Part shown: positions 57,994 to 64,000 of the stretch, piece after piece
Layout: the number at the start of each line of letters is the position of its first letter
How positions within the stretch are numbered: the first letter of the stretch is position 1
NCBI GenBank assembly: GCA_963764565.1
Contig: CAVXTD010000023.1
Span: 186,001 to 250,000 of the forward strand
Length of the DNA: 64,000 bases
Direction: 5' to 3'
Source of the DNA: DATBLE01 sp963764565
GTDB lineage: Bacteria > Actinomycetota > Thermoleophilia > Gaiellales > Gaiellaceae
Notes under the pieces: generated by a model
Told to the model about the DNA's origin: nothing
What the model saw: only the letters and a program-made list of their open reading frames with translations
The model's database searches: none
Program-made: the position numbers and the translations under genes

Positions 57994-59196
57994 GTGACCC
58001 GCCAGGATCTGCTCGAGCGCCTCGCCGACCTCGCTGTCGTCCTCGGCGCGAACGTCCAGCCCGGGCAGATCCTCACCGTCGGCGCCGACCACGGTCAGTG
58101 CGAGCTCGCGCGTGCGATTGCGGTGAACGCCTACAAGCGTGGGGCGAGGTTCGTGGACGTCCAGTACTTCGACCCGTACGTAAAACGCGCGCGCATCGCC
58201 CATGCGCCGGACGAGACGCTCGACTTCGTCCCGTCGTGGCTCAGTCAGCGCATGCTTGCGCTCGGCGAAGAACGCGCTGCGCGGATCTCGCTCGCAGGCC
58301 CGACGGTGCCCGGTCTGCTCGACGATCTCGACCCCGAGCGTGCGGGCCGCGACCAGCTTCCGTTCGTCAAGGAGATCATGGCCGTGATCTCCGACCGGAC
58401 GACGAACTGGACGGTCGTCCCGTGTCCGAGTGAGCCCTGGGCGCGACTGGTCTACCCCGACCTGGCGCCGGAGCAGGCGCTCGACCGGCTGTGGGACGAG
58501 GTCGCCCACGTCTGCCGTCTGGACAATCCCGATCCGATCGCGGCCTGGAACGAGCGGGCGGACGCCCTCGCTGGGGCGGCGGAGCGCCTGAACGACCGGT
58601 GCTTCGACGCGTTGCACTTCGAGGGGCCCGGCACCGACTTGACGATCGGTCTCCTGCCGAGCACAGGGTTTCACGCGGCGCGCGCGGAGACCGTTGGCGG
58701 CATCGTCCACCTGGCGAACCTGCCGACCGAGGAGGTGTTTGGCACCCCCGACCCCGAGCGCGCGGAAGGCAGAGTCCGATCGACCAGGCCGCTCGTCCTC
58801 GGCGACGGGACGATCATCCGTGGGCTGGAGGTTCGCTTCGAGGGCGGGCGCGCCGTCGAGATCGACGCCGAGCACGGCGCACTTGTGATGCGAGGACGCG
58901 CCGCGTTCGACGGCGGGGCGTCGCGCCTCGGGGAGGTCGCACTCGTCGACCGCGAGAGTCGGATCGGCAAGCTGGGGACGGTCTTCTACGACACCCTGCT
59001 GGACGAGAATGCGGCCAGCCACATCGCGCTTGGAGACGGCTACGACGGGGGGTTGTCCGACGCAGACCGCAAGCGGAGGAATCGGAGCGCGATCCACATC
59101 GACTTCATGATCGGCGGCGACGACGTCGCCGTGACCGGGATCGCCCGAAGCGGCGAGCGGGTGCCGGTGATGCGCGATGGATCGTGGCAAGTCTGA
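57994..59196 (+). CDS. M29-family aminopeptidase
   Basis: A 400-residue thermophilic-type aminopeptidase (AmpS/AmpT family). VLGANVQPGQILTVGADHGQCELARAIAVNAYKRGARFVDVQYFDP opens it, and NLPTEEVFGTPDPERAEG, DENAASHIALGDGYDGG and IHIDFMIGGDD carry the metal-binding Glu, His and Asp residues. It removes N-terminal residues from peptides in the cytoplasm. GTG start with TAGGCT 6 nt upstream. The following SDR gene is convergent. Confidence 0.9.
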   Translation: MTRQDLLERLADLAVVLGANVQPGQILTVGADHGQCELARAIAVNAYKRGARFVDVQYFDPYVKRARIAHAPDETLDFVPSWLSQRMLALGEERAARISLAGPTVPGLLDDLDPERAGRDQLPFVKEIMAVISDRTTNWTVVPCPSEPWARLVYPDLAPEQALDRLWDEVAHVCRLDNPDPIAAWNERADALAGAAERLNDRCFDALHFEGPGTDLTIGLLPSTGFHAARAETVGGIVHLANLPTEEVFGTPDPERAEGRVRSTRPLVLGDGTIIRGLEVRFEGGRAVEIDAEHGALVMRGRAAFDGGASRLGEVALVDRESRIGKLGTVFYDTLLDENAASHIALGDGYDGGLSDADRKRRNRSAIHIDFMIGGDDVAVTGIARSGERVPVMRDGSWQV

Positions 59197-59232
59197 GTCA
59201 GGACCGGCTTTGGCCCCTGGTGTTGGCTCGCT

Positions 59233-60000
59233 CTACGCTGCGCCGGGCCCGCCGTAGCGCCCGCGGGCGAGTACGCGCGCGAGCAGCGACGGGAAGACCG
59301 TCTGCAGGACGGCGACCGGGCGGTAGAACCAGGGGACGAAGCTCTCCCGGCGGTCGCGGCGGATCGCGGCGAGGATCGACCTGGCGATCCGGTCGGGGCC
59401 GATGACCGTCCAGTGGAATGCCTTCGGGAGCACCGTGTACTGAGGGAAGCCGGGTGTCTCGGCGAAGCCGGGCAGGATCGTATGCACCTTGATGCCGCGC
59501 CCGCGCAGTTGAGCCGCGGTCGCCCGTGAGAACGCCAGCTGGGCGTGCTTCGACGCTGCGTACGGGCCCGAGGGCGGAATCGCGACCGCTCCTGCGACCG
59601 ACACGACGTTGACGACGTCGGCGGGTGCCGCGGCCTCGAGCGCGGGCAGGAAGGCTCGCAGGCACCAGACGCTGCCGAAGTAGTTCACGCGCATGACCGC
59701 CTCGATCCGCTCGGGGTCGCCGGTGACGAAGTTCGCTCGGGCGGGGACGCCGGCGTTGTTGACGAGGAGGCTGACCCGCGGATGCCGGTCGGTGACGCGA
59801 GCCGCCAGTGCATCGACGGCCGCCCGGTCGCCGACGTCGCAGACCTCGACCTCGGCGCCGATGTCGGCCGCGAGCTCGCTCAGTCGCTGCTCGCCTCTGG
59901 CGACCAGGACGCAGCGCCAGCCCTGCTTCGCGAGCTCGCGCGCCAGGGCGGCACCGATCCCGCTGGAGCCGCCGGTGATGACGGCGACACGCTCGCCCAT
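59233..60000 (-). CDS. SDR-family oxidoreductase
   Basis: A 255-residue classical SDR. VAVITGGSSGIGAALARELAKQGW is the NAD(P) loop, LLVNNAGVPARANF the NNAG motif, and VVSVAGAVAIPPSGPYAASKHAQLAFSRATAAQLRGRG the Ser-Tyr-x3-Lys active site. The C-terminus extends with FYRPVAVLQTVFPSLLARVLARG, typical of membrane-near acyl reductases. Substrate unknown. Its ATG at 60000 is 7 nt from the stop of the subtilisin gene upstream on the same strand. Confidence 0.87.
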   Translation of the reverse strand: MGERVAVITGGSSGIGAALARELAKQGWRCVLVARGEQRLSELAADIGAEVEVCDVGDRAAVDALAARVTDRHPRVSLLVNNAGVPARANFVTGDPERIEAVMRVNYFGSVWCLRAFLPALEAAAPADVVNVVSVAGAVAIPPSGPYAASKHAQLAFSRATAAQLRGRGIKVHTILPGFAETPGFPQYTVLPKAFHWTVIGPDRIARSILAAIRRDRRESFVPWFYRPVAVLQTVFPSLLARVLARGRYGGPGAA

Positions 60001-60007
60001 CGGATAC

Positions 60008-63000
60008 CTACTTCTTCACGCAGATCTTCACGTTGCGGCTGGCCGTCGCGGTCGCGCCACCGGCATCCGTGACCACGGTTCCGAGCGTGTGGACGCCCGA
60101 CCTTCCCCTTCCTCGCCCACGTGGTCGCGTAGAGCCCGGCGGAGCCGGTCTTGACGGTTGCGGTCCGCTTGCCGTCGACGAGGAACTGCACGGAGCGGAT
60201 CTTCTTCGTCGCGCTGGCGACGACGAGCAGCCGGATCCGAGTATCGGCACAAGCATCGGCGGCGGGCTCGAGCCAGGTCACGGTCGGCGTGTCCACGACC
60301 GTCAGCTTCCTCGAGACAAAGGTGGTGTTCGGGAGAATGGAGGTGATCTCCCCGGCCTGGTCGACGTTCTTGTCCTCCTGGAAGTCGCCCGAGACGAGAA
60401 TCGACGGCGTCGTCCCCTTCTTCAGCGCGGGCGCCGCGTTCGGCAGCGGGAAGACCGCGAGGCCGGAGATCGGATCGTAGGCTGTGGCTCCAACGACGAC
60501 CTGCCCGTAGGCGATCGCGAGCGAGAGTGGGTCGACTCCGGACTGAAGGTCGATCGTCCGGGCGACAAGCGTTGGCCGGCCGGCTGCGACCTTCGTGGTC
60601 ACCATGGTCGCGAGCGGCGGGCTGACGTCGTTCAACCAGAACTGGAGCAGGTACTGGCCGGCGAGCGACTGGCCGGTGAAGTCGCTGTGGCCCGAGTCGA
60701 CCGACACGTAGTACTGGCCCTGGCGCGGGTACTGGATCCCCGCCGCCTGGACATCCGCCCGGTAGTGGTAGAGGTAGCCGTTCACGTTGACCGGGGTCCC
60801 TGTGTAGCCGGTGACGTCGTTCTCGTCGCGGGAGCCGAGGAAGAAGGGCTCGATCAGCGAGTTCCCCGACTGGAGAATGACGGACACGCCCATGTTCACC
60901 GCCGGCTGGGCGAGCTCGGTGACGTAGAGCCGCTCAGCGCCGTCTTCGTCCGTCGGCGACCCGACGTAGCTCGGCGCCGGCCCGAACGGTGCCGCCGGCC
61001 AGCGGTAGACGTTGGCATTGCTCGTGCCCGAGCGAGTGTCGCCGGTCTGGAGTTGCTGGAGCTTCACGGCCGGCGTCTTCTCGAGCCCGGGGCGCTCGAC
61101 GGTGAACTCGTACGGAATTCGCCTGGTCACGTTGTCCTTGCGGAGGACGATGAAGCCGTAGTTGTCGCCCGCGGCCGCCGAGGCAGACGCTCGCGCGACG
61201 GCTGTGACCAGGGCATAGCCGCCCGGTGGGATGGTGATCGACGCCGGCAGATCGAGCATCGAGCCGGCGGTCGCCGCCTGCGGCTGGAGCTCCACTTGCC
61301 ACGTTCCCCACCCGTTGCCCGCGTCGGAGATCGTCGAGAGCATCGCCCGGAGCTGAGCGCCATGGTTGACGTTGAGGTAGTGGAACGACAGCGAGGGCGC
61401 GTCCGCGAAGATCTGCGGATCGTCCGCACGCCCGACGTCGATCAGGCCCGCGCCCTCGATCATCACGGGCGCCTCGGTGGTGTGGGAGGTGTCTCCCCAG
61501 GCCGGCCCCGCCGTCGTCATCAGTGCGGACTTGATCTGCTGCGCGGTCCAGCCCGGATGGCGCTGGACGAGCAGCGCGGCCGCACCGGCGACGTGCGGTG
61601 CCGCCATGCTGGTGCCGTCGAAGACGGCGAAGGGCTCACCGATCGTCTCGCGCAGCGTCGAGGAGAGAATCGCCCCGCCGGGCGCCGAGACGTCGGGCTT
61701 GAGGTCGTGGCCGAACGGGGTCAGCCCCGCCGAGGAGAAGCTGGTCGGCGTGCCGCCCCGGCCGGTCTGGATCTCGAGGGGATCCCGCCCGACGCGCATC
61801 GTCGCCCGCTCTCCGCTCGCCAGGGCCGAGCGCAACCGCGCCCCGTCGGCGTCGGCGATCATGCCCGCCGGAATGCCGACGTCGAGCGGTACTCCGTTCG
61901 CCTCGCCTGAGCGGTTGTCCACGTACACGATTCCCTCGGCGCCCGCCGCTTTCGCCCGGAGCGCCTTGGAGACGAACGAGCAGTAGCCGCGCGAGACGAG
62001 TGCGATCGAGCCGGCGAGCGAGCCGGGAGGAAGCGTGCTCTCCGCGGCCTCGACGTTGTCCCCCGGGCCGCAGAGAAAGCGGTCGACCGGCTTGCCGTCG
62101 GTGCCGACGATCGTGCCGATGTCGACGAGTTTCTGGTCGATCAGCCCCCAAGCCTGAGGTGTCGTGCTCGCTCCCCGGTTGAACGGGATCGGCGGGAGCC
62201 CGGCGGGAGCCGAGACGTTGATCTCGGGGCCGAAGACGTGCGTGTTCGAGACGGCGGCGACGCTGATCGCGTCGGGCGCGGTCCCCGGCGCGCCCACGCT
62301 GCCGAGGCCGAAGTCGTCGCGGTCGTTGCCGGCCGAGATCACGGGCACGACACCTGCCTCGGCGACGTTGTGAACCGCCTCGACGAGCGCGTCGTTGGCC
62401 GGGTCGTTCATCGGCCCGCCGCCCGAGAAGTTGATCACGTCCATCCCGTCGGCGACCGCGTCCTCGAACGCGGCGACGATCTGGGGCGTGTAGGCGCTGT
62501 TTCCGACCGGCGTCGGTACGTTGAAGACGCGATAACTGCCGAGCCAGGCCCGGGGTGCCACGCCGGACAGATTCTTCACCTCCGGATGATCGGAGCCGGC
62601 CGGGGCGGTCGTTCCCTCGTCGCCCGCGGCGATACCGGCGACGTGGGTACCGTGGAACGACGCCTTCCGGTCGAGGGGGAGCATGCCCGCCTTCCCCGAT
62701 CCCGGCCCCGGATAGGCGCGAGCGACGATCACCTTCGGGGTCGTGTACGCGGTCTGGCCCTTTGGGAACCCGGGCGGGTACGTGTATCCGGTCGGATCGA
62801 AGAACGTGCTCTGCTGGTCGATTCCGTCGTCGACGACTGCGATCTTGACGCCGTCGCCACGGGCGCCGGTCGCGTTCGAGAATGCGGTCGCGCCGATCAG
62901 CGACGGGCTGTTGTCGAGATTGAGCGTGAAGCGCATGCTCGGATAGACCTTGTTCACGAACGCGAGGCGGTACAGCTTCGGCAGATCCTTGACCGGAAGC

Positions 63001-63392
63001 TGGACGGTCAGCGCGTCGAGGATGATCCGCAGCTTCCGCGAGACGGTCGCCTGCGGGATCGCGCGTCGGAGCTGTGCCTCGGCCTGCGTCTGGACGCGGG
63101 CGAGCTGTGCCAGGTACGCCCGCGACGAGGCCGTGTGTACGTCGAGCCGTCGCGCGGTGCTCACCCCGTAGGTCGATCGGCCGAGATGGGCCGCCAGCGG
63201 CGGCTGGTCGAGCGTGACGAGCATGGTCACCCGGCCGTCCGCGTGACGCTTGGGCACCGTGATCGTGCCGGCCCGCACGCGCGGAAACTGGAGCTCCCCG
63301 AAGCTGCGCCGGATCGGCTGGAGCGCGGCCGAGGCTATTGCCGTCGGTACGAGCAGCGCCGCGAGCGCGAACGGGAGCAGGTAGCGGCGCAA
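60008..63392 (-). CDS. Large secreted subtilisin-like serine protease (S8) with PA domain, one frameshift
   Basis: A secreted protease of about 1,128 residues. TTG 63392 gives a signal peptide (LLPFALAALLVPTAIASAALQ). An inhibitor-I9-like prodomain is followed by the triad D188 (AVVDDGID), H250 (FHGTHVAG) and S595 (FDGTSMAAPHVAG), with oxyanion Asn356 (SAGNDRDD). A PA insertion lies at about 400-535 (VSRGYCSFVSKALRAKAAGAEGIVYVDN). Fn3-like and Ig-like domains follow. A shift near 60100 joins WARKGKVG to GVHTLGTVVTDAGG, and the end is NVKICVKK. TACGCT 7 nt upstream supports the TTG. Confidence 0.88.
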
Positions 63393-63399
63393 GAAAGCC

Positions 63400-63432
63400 A
63401 GCGTAGCCGAACCGGAGTTACACTCGCACTCC
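63400..63432. promoter_or_regulatory. Divergent leaderless -10 elements (protease/fabI)
   Basis: The minus-strand TACGCT (63405-63400) is 7 nt from the TTG at 63392. The plus-strand TACACT (63419-63424) is 8 nt from the fabI GTG at 63433. Both genes lack a Shine-Dalgarno. Confidence 0.5.
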
Positions 63433-64000
63433 GTGTCCGACTTCAGCGGCAAGCGCGCCCTCGTCCTGGGAGTGGCGAACAAGCGGTCGATCGCGTGGGC
63501 GATCGCGCGCCGGCTGGCGGAGGGTGGCGCGCGGATTGCGTTCACCTACCAGGGCGATCGAATCGAGTCGACCGTTCGCGACCTCGCCGAGACGGTGTCG
63601 AGCCCGCTCGTCACCTCCTGCGACGTTCGCTCGGACGACGATCTGGCTCGTGTGTTCGCCGAGGTCGGGGAAGCCTTCGGCGGCGGGCTGGACATACTGG
63701 TCCACTCGGTCGCCTACGCGGCCGCGGAGGATCTCGAGGGGCGCTTTACCGATACTCCGCGCGACCGCTTCTGGCTGGCGCTCGACGTGAGCGCCTACTC
63801 GCTGGTGGCGTGCGCGCGGGCGGCCGAGCCGCTGATGGAGGACGCGGGCGGCGGCTCGATTCTGACCATGACCTACCTGGGCGGCGAGCGCGCAGTGCCC
63901 CACTACAACGTGATGGGCGTGGCGAAGGCGACGCTCGACGCGTCCGTGCGCTACCTGGCCTGGGATCTGGGCGAGAAGAACATCAGGGTGAACGCCGTAT
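63433..64000 (+). CDS. fabI: Enoyl-[acyl-carrier-protein] reductase (NADH), 3' partial
   Basis: The first 189 residues of FabI, the last step of fatty-acid elongation. VSDFSGKRALVLGVANKRSIAWAIARRLAEGGA is the NADH site (with the FabI-type GVANKRSIAW), LVHSVAYA is conserved, and the catalytic residues fit Y148, Y158 and K165 (YLGGERAVPHYNVMGVAKATLD). The frame is open to the window end (NIRVNAV). The GTG start has TACACT 8 nt upstream. Triclosan and isoniazid-type inhibitors target this family. Confidence 0.92.
   Translation, partial: MSDFSGKRALVLGVANKRSIAWAIARRLAEGGARIAFTYQGDRIESTVRDLAETVSSPLVTSCDVRSDDDLARVFAEVGEAFGGGLDILVHSVAYAAAEDLEGRFTDTPRDRFWLALDVSAYSLVACARAAEPLMEDAGGGSILTMTYLGGERAVPHYNVMGVAKATLDASVRYLAWDLGEKNIRVNAV

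Noticed and set aside
59880..63545. A 1,221-codon open frame extending beyond the subtilisin at both ends
   Set aside because: The front part antisense to fabI and the back part overlapping the SDR are not protein-like; the signal peptide at 63392 and the end near 60008 after one frame correction fit better.
1..64000. tRNA or rRNA genes
   Set aside because: Nearly all sequence is coding and intergenic gaps are under about 150 bp; no cloverleaf with a T-loop (GGTTCRA) and acceptor stem was recognised.

Overview
The window is a gene-dense, roughly 70% G+C bacterial chromosome segment from a Gram-positive lineage of the Actinomycetota. The gene order rplM-rpsI-glmM-glmS ... acpS-nnr-alr, frequent GTG/TTG starts and many apparently leaderless genes support this. 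A Thermoleophilia-type organism (Gaiellales/Solirubrobacterales) is my best guess, by inference only. No rRNA, tRNA, CRISPR array, prophage or complete insertion sequence was seen, and no gene-free stretch exceeds 300 bases.

Layout. 1-3477: the end of a branched-chain-amino-acid-type ABC transporter (binding protein, LivG, LivF) and a TolB-like propeller lipoprotein, all interrupted by frameshifts. 3490-7082: a catabolic-looking operon in which the two halves of a plant Tm-1-type protein (UPF0261 and PEP-hydrolase-like TIM barrel) are separate genes, followed by a cupin and a zinc-independent quinone oxidoreductase. 6922-11448: a variant adenosine deaminase, a PimA-like glycosyltransferase, a UPF0104 flippase-like membrane protein, a short glycerate kinase and a cNMP-binding protein. 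11459-15000: xseBA and a group of proteins of unknown function, including a long coiled coil. 14984-17598: a methyltransferase, an SDR and a DMT exporter. 17622-23725: tyrosine/homogentisate degradation (hpd, FAH-family hydrolase, hmgA), with bioY, a CDF transporter and a flavin oxidase interleaved. 23748-30940: a ScyD/E-type propeller, a HAD phosphatase, an AlkA-type glycosylase, GNAT, GST, alpha/beta hydrolase, tandem rhodanese, amidotransferase and DUF72. 30975-42650: housekeeping genes for cell wall, RNA and nucleotides: murI, rph, mgtC, rdgB, BrkB, roadblock, pyrE, HU, pyrF, LysM, DD-carboxypeptidase, PfkB, guaB, guaA. 42764-46415: a small dimeric barrel protein, a PLD-family protein, nitroreductase, UDG and an MFS carrier. 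46484-59196: rplM-rpsI-glmM-glmS, a secreted glycosidase, arfB, a HAD hydrolase, acpS-nnr-alr-cca, a methyltransferase and an M29 aminopeptidase. 59233-64000: an SDR, a large secreted subtilisin and the start of fabI.

Three threads run across the window. (1) About twenty genes have a TANNNT hexamer 6-9 nt before the start codon and no Shine-Dalgarno, which implies leaderless mRNAs; this helps choose starts. (2) Perfect palindromes of several sequence families sit on or just after stop codons. (3) The rplM stop region holds three 69-bp (23-codon) tandem repeats, an unusual extension of ribosomal protein L13.

Many genes need one or two single-base frameshifts to be read as full-length proteins, densest in the first 4 kb. 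These look like consensus errors of a draft assembly rather than decay. Coordinates given for such genes span the whole reconstructed gene.
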